From Glandiceps talaboti (Eukaryota; Hemichordata; Enteropneusta; Spengelidae): a stretch of 64,000 bases of DNA. The notes under the pieces are model-generated. The model searched no databases. It was not told the DNA's origin and saw only the letters and a program-made list of their open reading frames with translations. Positions 26,501-40,657 of this stretch are shown here, piece after piece (within the stretch, counting starts at the first letter, position 1; every line of letters starts with the position of its first letter). The stretch spans positions 24,206,223 through 24,270,222 of the forward strand of contig NC_135556.1 of NCBI RefSeq assembly GCF_964340395.1, given 5' to 3'. The position numbers and the translations under genes are program-made.

Positions 26501-27935
26501 TTATTCCCCAATATTTTTCTGAGTTCATCAGCCAAAGAAAATACTTGTGACCTAAGGGGACCTTGTCACTAAAAGTTGCCAGATGAGTAGTGACAAGGCC
26601 CCTTAGGTCACAAGTATATTCTGGCTATATACGATAAACCTGGTATATATATGTTGATATTCAAATTTGGTTTTTGGAACAATTCGTGAATGTTAAACAT
26701 ATGAAATGACATGGTGTGTATATCAGGATTTTTTAGAGCTGTTTTGACACTGACATTATTTTAGTAAACCCTTATCTTCTTATCTTTAGCAAATTTCATA
26801 ATTTGGACAATACAAGATGAGAGTCATTCCAGGTGAAGTATACTGTATTATTTAAAAATAGCGCAAATACTGCGTTGCCGCACAACTTCATGTTCAGGGC
26901 AATGATAGATATATAATTTTTTGAAGATTTAAAGTTGTAACCAAAACAAAATTTTCATACCTAATTTCCATCATCATAATCCAGCCATCCTATGTTGGAA
27001 GTGTACAAGACAAGTATAGCAACATCCTAATCAAACTTTAAAGGGATGTGTCTACAAGGTTTTGTATTTCTTTACTTTTTTAAATCAATTTGGAACCAAG
27101 TCATACCAATATAACAGGTTTATCTTTCTTGGTTGTCTTATTGTAATATTGTAAAAGCCAGCTACATTCACTTTATATGGGTAGGTGATGAAACAGCTGT
27201 CTTACAATATATTACATAATCCAGTCATAAACCAAACTGGCCATGCTACAGGCTTTACCACCAGAGGAAATAGTAAAGTAAACATTATAGTTAATTAACA
27301 ATGTACTGTTCTCACTGTGTCAGCTATTAATGAGGACAAATCTACACATTCTCAACAAAGTTAAGCTCAATCTACTGGGTAATTTCAGAGTTGAAGATTT
27401 TTGAGGAAAAGCAATGACAAAGAATAACACTTCTAGAAACATCTCACCAAGTTTCAAACTCATTCACTTAGTATTTTTTGAGATATAAGTTTTGACCAAA
27501 ATTCACATTTTTACACCTTAATTCCATATCACTCATGGAATCATGGTATGCTTAACATATCTTCGTCCATACATCCCTAAATGCATTTCCATTAAATTTC
27601 AGCCCAATCTGCTCAGTGGTTTTGGAATTATAGATTTTCAACCAAAAAGACACATTTTCAGCCCTAATTTGCATATTACTGATGGAATCATCCCGTCATG
27701 AACAAATCTTACTTTACACCCCCTTAAGAATGTTCCCACCGAATTTCGCACCAATCTGCCCAGTAGTTTCTGAGTTTAAGTTTTTTGACCAAAAATCACA
27801 TTTTTTGACCCAAAACCCACATCCCTGATGCAATCACTTTCATTTGAACAATTTCCCAACTAGACACCAGAAGTAACATGACCACCAAATATCAAAGCAA
27901 TCGGTCCAGCAGTTTTTGACTTTAAGTTGTTTACA

Positions 27936-27979
<44 letters not shown>

Positions 27980-28350
27980 GACAGACAGACAGACAGACAC
28001 TTTGCCATGCCTATAGCACTACTGAACCTTTCAGTTCAGTTGTGCAAAGGTTCAGTAGTGCTAAAAAATGGGTCATGAACACAATTCCACAGTTCAAACA
28101 AGGTCAAGCCACTGTAGATTCATGGATTCTTTTTCCGTCAGAATCCAAATCACAATGCCCCCCCCCCCCCCTCCAAACGTTCAGACTTACTCAGTCTGCA
28201 ATTTACTAGAGGAAACATATTGGGGCCAAACTTGGCAAAGAGACTGCATGGACTGACCTGTTCAGCGATATTTACGGCGATATACGTTGCTGTCAGTGGC
28301 AGGAAAAAACGTACTAGCGGCCAATATGTCCAGTCACAATCACATTTCAT
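17334..28350 (-). CDS. ANKH: ANKH progressive ankylosis transporter, complete
   Basis: Exons in transcript order: 28350-28258, 25486-25273, 24566-24448, 24097-24014, 22875-22705, 21690-21559, 20895-20803, 20369-20286, 19562-19433, 18813-18690, 17953-17851, 17432-17334. They total 1446 nt, giving 481 aa (human 492), with all phases matching. ATG at 28350 precedes YWPLVRFFLPLTATYIAVNI, the family's N-terminal membrane segment. Other matching blocks are GVLLQHKHSTLVAA, FWWPLALVRGIQILSRPICN, AILTVVYPVGQVCYQWL, CIVPLRIFSF and VHGAPLGIAALLSSFWGE. The tail is charged and Ser-rich and ends ETTL. ANKH is a multi-pass membrane protein that in vertebrates exports ATP and citrate, raising extracellular pyrophosphate and limiting mineralisation; the role in this animal is inferred. 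Three exons (5, 8, 11) are partly copied in tandem next to themselves. Identification is secure; exon 5 may have alternative donors. Confidence 0.95.
17771..17940 (-). repeat. Partial duplicate of ANKH exon 11
   Basis: The exon 11 body (about 17866-17935) recurs 95 bp downstream in transcript order at about 17771-17840. Shared blocks include CCAATACTGTCAATGTCTCA and GAAACTACTCAACAGTGCT. The second copy sits in the intron, differs at several positions and lacks a recognisable donor where the real one lies (17850/17851), so it looks like a dead exon fragment. Confidence 0.85.
19122..19215. repeat. (GATG)n/(CAGA)n microsatellite
   Basis: ATGG/GATG tetranucleotides followed by CAGA repeats inside an ANKH intron. 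Confidence 0.93.
19987..20093. mobile_element. Foldback MITE-like element, copy 2
   Basis: Inverted ends TAGACTGTAAGATACGTCATG and the complement of CGGCGTACCTTACAGACTA, with inner arms CGCCCTCACCAGCCTCCTC and GGAGTTGGCCGATGTGTGAG. It is flanked on both sides by a perfect 9-bp direct repeat TATAATCAT (19978-19986, 20094-20102). It clearly shares end and arm sequences with copy 1 at 4939-5059, so these are two members of one family. Confidence 0.88.
20141..20350 (-). repeat. Triplicated 3' end and donor of ANKH exon 8
   Basis: Three copies, 70-71 bp apart, of a segment containing CTTACCAAGAATGAACA and AAAGTACATACTGT on the + strand; on the - strand this is the exon end followed by GTAAGT. The real donor is at 20286. 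Copies at 20215 and 20145 keep the GTAAG but have drifted. The spacing is not a multiple of three, so reading through would shift frame. Confidence 0.85.
20554..20585. repeat. (CAA)n microsatellite
   Basis: About ten CAA units in an ANKH intron. Confidence 0.95.
22401..22750 (-). repeat. 72-bp array copying ANKH exon 5 end and splice donor
   Basis: Five copies of a 72-bp unit. In transcript sense each copy holds the exon end (codons PKLPNTVSTTD) and then a donor reading GG|GTAAGTAA. The exon's low-coordinate ends for the five donors are 22705, 22633, 22561, 22489 and 22417, exactly 72 bp apart. As 72 is 24 codons and the units have no stop, the ORF runs through all copies. Use of donors 2-5 would add 24, 48, 72 or 96 residues to the loop after GYFKFVF. 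Copies differ at only one or two positions. Confidence 0.95.
23020..23165. repeat. (CTGT)n microsatellite, interrupted
   Basis: CTGT tetranucleotides with GTCC and CTGC variants, in an ANKH intron. Confidence 0.95.
23318..23592. repeat. (CTGT)n microsatellite, long
   Basis: More than 50 CTGT-like units with a duplicated internal block CTGCCTCTGCCTCAATCTGT. It gives long repeat-only ORFs on both strands that are not genes. Confidence 0.95.
26538..26622. mobile_element. Hairpin (foldback) element
   Basis: ATACTTGTGACCTAAGGGG with CCTTGTCACTA is mirrored by TAGTGACAAGG with CCCCTTAGGTCACAAGTAT after a loop of about 17 bases. Nearly perfect arms suggest a young foldback element in the first ANKH intron. 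No ORF. Confidence 0.75.
27930..27999. repeat. (CA)n/(CAGA)n microsatellite
   Basis: CA dinucleotides followed by CAGA repeats in the first ANKH intron, near exon 1. The sequence from about 27040 leading into it is of a style common in old interspersed repeats, with a recurring GATTTTTGACCAAAA-like phrase. Confidence 0.9.
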
Positions 28351-30714
<2,364 letters not shown>

Positions 30715-31308
30715 ACCCGCAATAATGCACTATCAACATTAGCCAGCAATAATGCACTATCAACGTTAGCCAGCAATAATGCACTATCAACATTAGCCAG
30801 CAATAATACACTATCAACGTTAGCCAGCAATAATGCACTATCAACGTTAGCCAGCAATAATGCACTATCAACATTAGCCAGCAATAGTGCACTATCAACG
30901 TTAGCCAGCAATAGTGCACTATCAACGTTAGCCAGCAATAGTGCACTATCAACGTTAGCCAGCAATAGTGCACTATCAATGTTAGCCAGCAATAATGCAC
31001 TATCAACCTTAGCCAGCAATAGTGCACTATCAACGTTAGCCAGCAATAGTGCACTATCAACGTTAGCCAGCAATAGTGCACTATCAACGTTAGCCAGCAA
31101 TAATGCACTATCAACGTTAGCCAGCAATAATGCACTATCAACGTTAGCCAGCAATAATGCACTATCAACATTAGCCAGCAATAATGCACTATCAACGTTA
31201 GCCAGCAATAATGCACTATCAACGTTAGCCAGCAATAATGCACTATCAACGTTAGCCAGCAATAATGCACTATCAACGTTAGCCAGCAATAATGCACTAT
31301 CAACATAG
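30715..31308. repeat. 27-bp minisatellite, about 22 copies
   Basis: Tight tandem array of AATAATGCACTATCAACGTT plus AGCCAGC, exactly 27 bp, with only A/G changes (AATAATG/AATAGTG, AACGTT/AACATT). Variants are grouped: AATAGTG copies cluster in the middle. Because 27 is nine codons, three overlapping ORFs of 109-227 codons appear, all periodic, so none is taken as a gene. It lies between the ANKH promoter and the 3' end of the CD36-family gene. Confidence 0.97.
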
Positions 31309-32061
31309 CTCTAAGTCCTCTTTTAAAATGGCATAAGCTGGGTTCATAAACCTTTCACTTACATGAAAATACTTGCATGAAATCTTGATTTAAAATATAT
31401 TATAGTGTATCAATGTCAATGCATGCCTTCTATGACATTACAATTGCATTTTTGCATTGTTAGAACAGTTTATTACATAGAATGGATCCCTTGGCATTAT
31501 TTGGTACGTATAAAAAATCATGTCATTAGTTGGTATATATGTTACCAGGTTTGAGTTTAGTTAATTGCCAACGATAGTTACGTTTGCTTCAGTAATTAGA
31601 ATACTACGAATTAATTTTAAATATGCAGCATAAATCTCAGTGTCCCTGTAAAGTCATATATTTCACTTGATTCTGAACCTACAATAACCCGTAAGTATAT
31701 TTAATCAATTGATAAGTCAAGTGGAATTAAATATTTTGACAAAACAAAATATATACATCTTTTTGAAAAAATGTACTCGTATGCATAGTATTCGTGTAGA
31801 AGATTCGACGTACAAAAAATCACCGTCGTCTCTTTGATTGCTGTTATAAAATATTCCATTTATAAATATTGATGAAATAAAACATGATCATAGATATGTA
31901 ATTATTTTGTTAATTCTTGATATGAATAAATCCAAAATAGATCTGCTTTTCATCATCATGATAATGCACATGTTATTGGCGATATAAAACATATAAAATT
32001 ACTATTTTTACCCTGACTGAGAAAGACTTGATAACAAATAGAAAAGAAATACAAAGTATCT
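31309..32061. other. Intergenic / 3' flank of the CD36-family gene
   Basis: AT-rich, no coding segment seen. On the - strand an ATTAAA (TTTAAT at about 31700-31705) is a possible poly(A) signal. Another AATAAA overlaps the stop codon at 32061-32066. Confidence 0.5.
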
Positions 32062-34351
32062 TTATTCAGCATTGATGGAAGACGAATTGTGATTATTTTC
32101 TGTGTCTTTAAACAATGGCGTCCTTTCATCCACTCCATTTTCTTTGTTATCTTTGTAGTCACGTGATGATTGTGATAGACCACGTGTCTGTAGGAAAATA
32201 GACATTATATTTAGTGAGTAAACAGTGCGAAAAGATCCGGATATAGGTTGAGGTGTAAAGCAAATGGCTATTGGGCTATCGCGATTTCATCGACTCGGAG
32301 GACTGTGACCAAATATGGCACTCACGTTCAGCACGATTATGACCATATTTAGAAATAAGTAGAGCTGTGACCAAATTTGGTTCTCATGTTCTGTACTATT
32401 ATGACCATATAAAGCAATATTAGTACAGCTGTAACCAAATTTGGTACTCACGTTCTGTATGATTGTGACCATATACAGCAATATTGGTAGTCTTGCTGCT
32501 AGACGTTCGGGCTTTCTTTCGATACTATAAGCGAAAGAAGTTCGCAGTGAGGGCTGCTTGGATGTTCCATCCTCGATAGCGATGTTCGTGTGTTGTATTG
32601 CATCGGAAGAACATCCGAGGTCTAGCAGACAGACTACAATATTGGTAGAGCTGACCAAGTATGGTACTCGCGTTCAGTAACATTATGACCATATATAGCA
32701 ATATTGGTAGATCCGTGACCAAATATGGTACTCACGTTCTTTACAATTACGACCATATATGGCCATATGTGTAGAGATGTGAGTTTGTGACCAAATATGG
32801 TAAAATGTAAGCCTTCGAATCATCTCAAGAACAGCTTGTGACTAAAATGATACATAAACAATAAATTATCACCATATATTATATTTACCCGTGATCTTCT
32901 TGCTTTGACTCCCCTCCTCATAAGAAAGATGACAACCACGAGAAGAATGAATCCACCAATACCAAGTATCACCCACTGTACTATTTCACTTATCTCTAAC
33001 GGTACTTCAACTGCAGACTTGAATTTTGCCGCGTCCTCATCACCAATCATGTAAGACTGTTAAGAAAAAATGGTATCACCATGGTAATTTCAAGGATTCG
33101 AGGCACAGTCACCTGTGGGCTAAGATTACAAATCTGAACACTCGTGTCACCAAAATTTAGTATTGTATTTATGCTATGATTACTCCACTTTCTCGACGTA
33201 CGTATCGCTTTTACATATAATTTTAATCTTTACGGCCCGTATATGGGTTTTGCGGACTGAGGTTGTACTGTGGAAGGGCCCGACTTCACGAGGGCAAGGT
33301 CCGCAAAACCCATATCCAATTTTATCATATACCCCATGTCGTAGTACATCATTCGAATCACATAATTACGTAAATTGGCACTGAAACACTCGGTATATGA
33401 TAAGATACACTTACATCCGATATACAGCAATTACCAGATTTACATGAAATGCAAATGTTTTGTTGCAAGACTGTTAATAGCGTGTAATCACAGCCCACAA
33501 ATATTATTGAAATGAAAGTCGAAATGTGTGTTATTACCGGTATCTAAATACTTCCGAGACTCCACAATCAAACAAGACAAAATTCTTTAACATTATTAGT
33601 ATACCGTAAACATTCCAATTAGTGACATTGCTGTATGTATCTTCAGATTGTTGTGGTTCTACATAAATTGCACAATCATTTATTTTAATGACGATAATTA
33701 TGATGACGTCACAAACCTGATTCAGCCAGATCAATGGAAAAATCACTTCTTGTACTTTGGAAAGTTGCCTAGAAACAACAGGAATGAATTATGAAAGACA
33801 CTAATGCAAACTCATTATTAGGGTCACACAATTGACAGTCATGTTAAATTTCTAGCACGTATTATCTTATGAATTGCTGTTTTTACTTTGACTATGAGCA
33901 AAATGCCACCATTACGACGTTGCTATAAATGTGGTATAGTGTATATCACATGCGCATCACATGTACATTACATGTATATCACATGTACATTACATGTACA
34001 TTTACATGCATATAACGGATGGGTATACCTGTTATACATAACTTAGGCTTTAAACCCGGTGTCTAACATCCATTCATTTAGAGGTGGGTGAGATTTTGTG
34101 TAATTCAGAAGTGTAAACAATAACTTACCCGAAGAACTTATCAGGTATTACATGAATATTGAATTGCATCCGCTTTGCTGCTTTCAGTGTTACACCTGTA
34201 AGCTGAAGAAAGATAGGAAAAAAACCATGAATGATTGGTGAATAAAGTAAATGGAGAAGACGATGTCTGATTGGTGAATGAAGTAAACAAAACTAACACT
34301 ATATGTGATAGCACCAAAGGCGGACTGACAGCCAGACATTCTAATTAATTA

Positions 34352-34408
<57 letters not shown>

Positions 34409-37400
34409 CTGACTGACTGACTGACTGACTGACTGACTGACTGACCAACTGATTGACTGGCTAACCGTAACTGGCAAACAGACCTTGTGAATGTCGAGGA
34501 TTGTTTCGTGTTCTTCTTTCTGAGGATTCATGTTTGGTAAGATTACACTTGGGTCAGCATAGAGAAAATGTGGAAATGATAGCACTACTGGTGCCCCTGT
34601 GAAAAGACAGAATAGACCGTGTCAAGTTCAAAGTCATTGGTAGATTTTTTTAATCTTATTTTATGTATATTTTTTCATGTGTGAGTGTCTAGTTCGGGTA
34701 GTTATGTTTTCCGTTGTTTTCCATATGGTCTCTAGCTGTGTTATTGGTTTCTTCTCATCAGATGTACATCCATTACAGATTGGAAGAACAGTTTTATATT
34801 GTCTTTAAGTTGATGTCAGTTTCCGCATCCACTATTTCTTGCGAGACTTCACAATTTTCGCAACTTTATTATCTTTTTCTCGAATACGTAAAAAAAAAAG
34901 TTTAGGATCGGCGCGAAAAACTAGGTAGGGTCGGATAACCGGAACCAAACAATTGTTTTTATTAGGCCTTAAATTCTGAATGTTTATTTGTGGTCACCAT
35001 TCGGTTATGAAACCGAAGGTCGCGAAACAAAGTGATGTGCAACAATAACAATATTTCATAGGTGTGATATAGAATAAAAAATTCACCCAGCTCCTTCGGG
35101 TTTGTAAATCACTTTTGTCACAATAACTACTGCTTTCTAACCAAATTCACATACCATGCTGACAATTACTCATATTCAATAGACCTGATGGCAGACAGTG
35201 ATTGGCATCGGGGGTACAGAACCCTATGTTATCTGGGTTTTCTTCTGGACTGGCGAGAGTCTTTTTGGATATATGGAATCTGTTGCAATCGATTCCATGG
35301 ACGGACGTAGGTTGGTCAAATTCGGCATCCAGTGACCTGATAATAGATAATAGCGTATATATCACGTAAATGTGGAGGGCGATTTATTTCTCATTTCAGC
35401 AGTTGCTAACTGTACATACTATAATAAATTTGGTAAATCGTTAATAACCACTGAATTATTTGTTGACATATTTGACACAGCAATGTTTTATATCGACAGA
35501 TGATACGTTTTCAGGCACTTTATAGGTTTTACATATAAAGACCTTAAAGCTAACTACACAAGTGATACAACCTGTTGTGGTATTAATATTATGTAACCAT
35601 GGTAACCATTGAAAGTATAGTGACCAAGTACCACCATGCTACAGATAGCCATCCAATATTTTATATAAATTAGACATGATTGTAAAGAGACAAATGAAGG
35701 TGATTATTTTGAAAACATAATTTACCGGCAAACTACTGAATCATAGACATAGTGCGGGTCGTATTCATCCATAAATGGCGGGTTTAGTGATGCATCTGTA
35801 AAATAGAGAAAACACTTGGCATAATTATTCTGTAATTGAAAGTTTAAATGAAAACAGACTAAAACACTACACAGTCATCGTGTAGTAGCATTACAGACAT
35901 CGATGTCCTTAAGATGAAAAAGAACACAATGAAGTCAAATAGCTTTCGACAGCAACCTTGGAACTAATCGTGTCCAGCTTTAGGATAATTGTTATGAATC
36001 AGACAACGTTCTGTTCTTTTAGCAACAAACGCAACTTATCAAAGAATTTACCCAACAAGTGTCCTTACGTTTTATAGTCGACCCAACCCTACCCGTCTTC
36101 TATTCCAACGGCTGTGTGGTTATCCAATACCTGCATATTTCATTGACGTCATATTAACTTGTGCCATTTATCATATTTCCATATATCATTCATGTCATAC
36201 TAACTTGTGACATTTAGTATACCTGCATATTTCATTGACGTCATACTAACTTGTGCCATTTATCATATTTGCATATTTCATTGACGTCATACTAACCTGT
36301 GCCATTTATCATATTTGCATATTTCATTGACGTCATACTAACTTGTGCCATTTATCATATTTGCATATTTCATTGACGTCATACTAACCTGTGCCATTTA
36401 TCATATTTGCATATTTCATTCATGTCACACTAACTTGTGACATTTAGTATACCTGCATATTTCATTGACGTCATACTAACCTGTGCCATTTATCATATTT
36501 GCATATTGGGTTGTCCAATAGTTAAGGTCACTTTTGCCATTCCATCTATCAATAATGTTTAGTTTAGATATGTCGTCTACACCAGTAAATACACACATTG
36601 TTTGATAACTGGTGTTGTTTTTCTGTTTTAAGAAGATAACAAACAAAATCATTAATATTCATATGTATATAATATATTATGTAGTATCATTTTTGAATTT
36701 CCTCATAGCTTGATATAAAATACTAATCGATTTGTTCAAGTTCAAGTTCATATGTATTATGGGAATATCATGTCAAAGTTCACAATCAATGAACATTTTA
36801 CACAAGTACGTGATGAGACTTCAAATTGTCTTCATACTATAATTTTTAATGACGGTGACACATAGTAAGCCACTTCACTATAAAAATAGAAATACCACGT
36901 GAACAATACCATGTACACATAACGCATTAAAAGGTGTATAGTCTTGGTTACCCAGACTCGGCCACCCCTAGGCGGGTGTAGCCGCCAACGACGAGAGTCT
37001 GGATAACCGAGTCTACATTGTCGATTACCCAGCCTCTCTACCCCTAGGCGGATGTAGCCCCCAACGACAAGAGTCTGGGTAACCGAGCCTACATTGTGTA
37101 TAGTCTCGGTTACCCAGACTCTATACTCCTAGGCGGGTGCCAACGACGAGAGTTTGGGTAACCGAGTATACATTGTGTATTGTCTTGGTTACCCAGACTC
37201 TACACCCTTAGGCGGATGTAGCCCCCAACGACAAGAGTCTGGGTAACCGAGCCTACATTGTGTATAGTCTCGGTTACCCAGAGTCTGGGTAATCGTGACT
37301 ATATTGTTATCGTAGTTTCTCATACCACGTAAACGTAACGTAACGTACTCAATTCGTATTTAAGGCGCAATATACTCTGTGTCCCTTACACATAGCGTTT

Positions 37401-37921
37401 ACGATGCCACCTACGTTACGCAAATTATGTACATGTATACGAGATTTTAAAAAATAATAATAATTGAATGTGATTACAATGGAAACGACAGACAATTCTG
37501 TTTATGTAACTTGTAGTTTAGCAAATGTGTAAGGTATTCATACGCAATAAAATTTAATCGAATCGAATTCTGCAATTTGCTGTTACTCCTTTCATATTAC
37601 TTACTCCAACCAAGATCCCAAACTGAGGTGACTGCACCAAAAGAGTACCTGTTAGGTCATAAATTAATTTGAATATGGGGTCATCGTAACCAAATATTAA
37701 ATCTTTAACTGTAAACGTCTTGAAGAGCTGTGAATCATTCATAATAATGGCAAGGATATCACCAAGCCTCTCCACTATTGATGGCATTGATCGTAATAAA
37801 CTAGCAATTATCTGTAGAAAGATAGAAACAGAAATGAGTAAACTGGTAAGGACAGAACTGGTATGGTACTAAATAGTCAAGACGAGTAAAGATTAGTATA
37901 TGATGATGATGATGATGATGA

Positions 37922-37956
<35 letters not shown>

Positions 37957-40600
37957 TCAATAATGAGAGATGAGCAACTCTTAGGAACCATTTAGGATAT
38001 CATATTAACCGTATACAAATCTACGTTACTGTACAAGAATGTCTTACCACTAGTGGACCGTTGAGACCAGTAAATGTATCGTTCTCATGGCCAACCGACA
38101 TCTCTGGGATAAAGATATATGTTGATACTGGATCATAAGATACGGTACCATTATCATGGAATGTTATGTTGTGTTTTACTTGCTTTTGGCTGTAAGAAAG
38201 GAAACACTTGGAACAATAAATTAAACATAAATGAATAATTGTAAAATTGCATGAATTGATACCAGTGTTGATAAAGGAAATGGAAAAATGGATGTCAAAT
38301 TACTTCATAAAGAAAAATCCACACACTAGTCTAACGAAATAGTCAATTGAGGAGATATATAGATGTAAATTGCAAGACTTCAGCCGATCGTGATATTTGC
38401 TTCCTGAAGTAGGTGTCCACTAGATTTGTCACACACAAAAAAGAACAGTATTCTACGTTTTGCGCGATACATCTTTCTTTTAAAAAAAAAAAACTAACGC
38501 GTTACCTGTATGTATACGGCCCTTTCTCTACAAGGTATGGTTTTTCTGTGCCATCCAATACCTCTTGCTCATTCTTTAGATCAAATACCCAAACTTGTAG
38601 ATATACTTTAGCTGAGCTATTAGCAGCATGTGCCCATGCGTTGTACAGGAATGACGTAGGCGATAATGTCAGTTTCTACAGAGGAGATATATGACATAAG
38701 TGTAGTAAATAAATTTATTGTGTTTCTATTACATTTTATATTTCTAAAGTTCGATTTGTCTCAACCAAAATCTGGTCAAGACTCGATTCGGTTTGCTCTC
38801 CTTTCAAATAATTGAATCGGCTTTCAAATTATTTAAACATATTTCAATTTCGTCGGGTATGGTTTGTCGGATATGGTACTGTCATCTCTTTTTGGGGCGG
38901 AGGCCAATACCCGACGTCAGAACAAAGGAGGGAAGAGACAAACACGGTGAACTGTAAATAGAACAAATCGAACCTCCACTTGATACAATTATAATCAGAG
39001 ATTAAGTACATGTTGTATCAGGGTTCTAGATCACTAGATATTTTCGTCCATTTTTACCACTGTATAATGATTTTTCTTTTTTGTCATCAACAAACTGTAC
39101 TTTTGATGTCAGTAATAAACTGTGAATAGTGTCAAAGAAATAGTCATCGTACGGGTGATAAAATCATGTCTAGACCAAACGAAATTAACCGTGACAAGAC
39201 TATGAAAACACTTGAAATGCATAGTATAGTGCAATAACCACAGTAACTTGTGGACCCTGATTCACTTATAAGCACACTACTGAACACTCCTTAACCCAAA
39301 GTTAGTGGCAATACTAATTAATTATATTTATAATAAAAAATTCGCTCGACAGATTATTATATCAATCCATCAAACGAGTTTCTACGGTTTTCCTAAAATC
39401 AAAAGTTATGAATTTGTTCAACGGTATAATCACAACCCACTGTGGCACAAGCGACTGTGGTCATCATACATTGTTCAGGAGCACCACGAGCCAAATCGTT
39501 ATAATACGTCTGGCATTTCTACCACATTCACAGTTGTCGCAATATGTCTTTTTTACAATTTACATGCAGTCGTTACGAGCATGTCAGTGGTTGTTATGTA
39601 CCACAAGGACGAACCATTGTTTGACCTTTGACCTCATGCTCCAGGGCAGAACAGTGTATATCCATTACATCATCATATAGATCGAACATGCAAGATGAAG
39701 ATAACTTGATAATGTTGTAAACATGGTAAAACCGTAACAAATTCATCTTGGTTTATAGAATTTAACTCATTTCTAATATAGTCATGTGATTTATGTATAA
39801 TTATAAATAATGAACCTAGTGGTTTTTAATGATTACAATCCCGGGATTGCAATGCTTCAATATGTCTACTTCTGAATCAATAGGGGATATAGACGTCAAA
39901 GAACGTCGACCTTATTAAACTTTGTCCTCGTATGATAATGTCTATATCTTGTTTCACAACAGCATTGGCTTAGTGTAACGAAATACGTCAGTGTATTTGG
40001 TAATGATGGAAGACATAACTATTGTTCATTCAATAATTTAAAGCTAAAACTGCATCACGTAATGAAATTAATATCAGCTTGGCAGGAAGATAATCTCTAT
40101 GTATCCAGTAGAGTAACATGTAGCTACAGTCTACGGAGTGACGTGTCACTATGTCCGTTATCTGTGCAATTCATGTGATCCAGTCATTCTTAGCCACATA
40201 GTGGTCAAAGTTTGGGATCCCAGTGGCGTGTTTCGAAATGTGTTCTATCAAATATAATCATCATTCATGTTAGATTTTTAAAATAATTTTCTTCCTCCGT
40301 CAACTTTTACGTCGAGTTCATTCAGAAATAAAGTGTACCCCAGCCTACTCTCTCTGTAAGCGTGTATCTTATTGATTACGTTGTGACATTGTGCCTTGGG
40401 AACGCCTACTTACTAATACTAAATGGCATACTGTGTTACAAGTTTACTGTACAGATGAGATGCTATCAAACAAGTATACCAAACACATGTGTTATTCGGA
40501 GTTTGTCTTGCTTTATCAAGTTCACATGGCAGCGCGAGTTATTAAATCCATTGCACAGGTAGAATCTATCGACTTTAGGAATATGGACGACATAAAATGC

Positions 40601-40657
<57 letters not shown>

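Noticed and set aside
30715-31308. CRISPR-like array
   Set aside because: Direct contiguous tandem units without spacers, in animal DNA.
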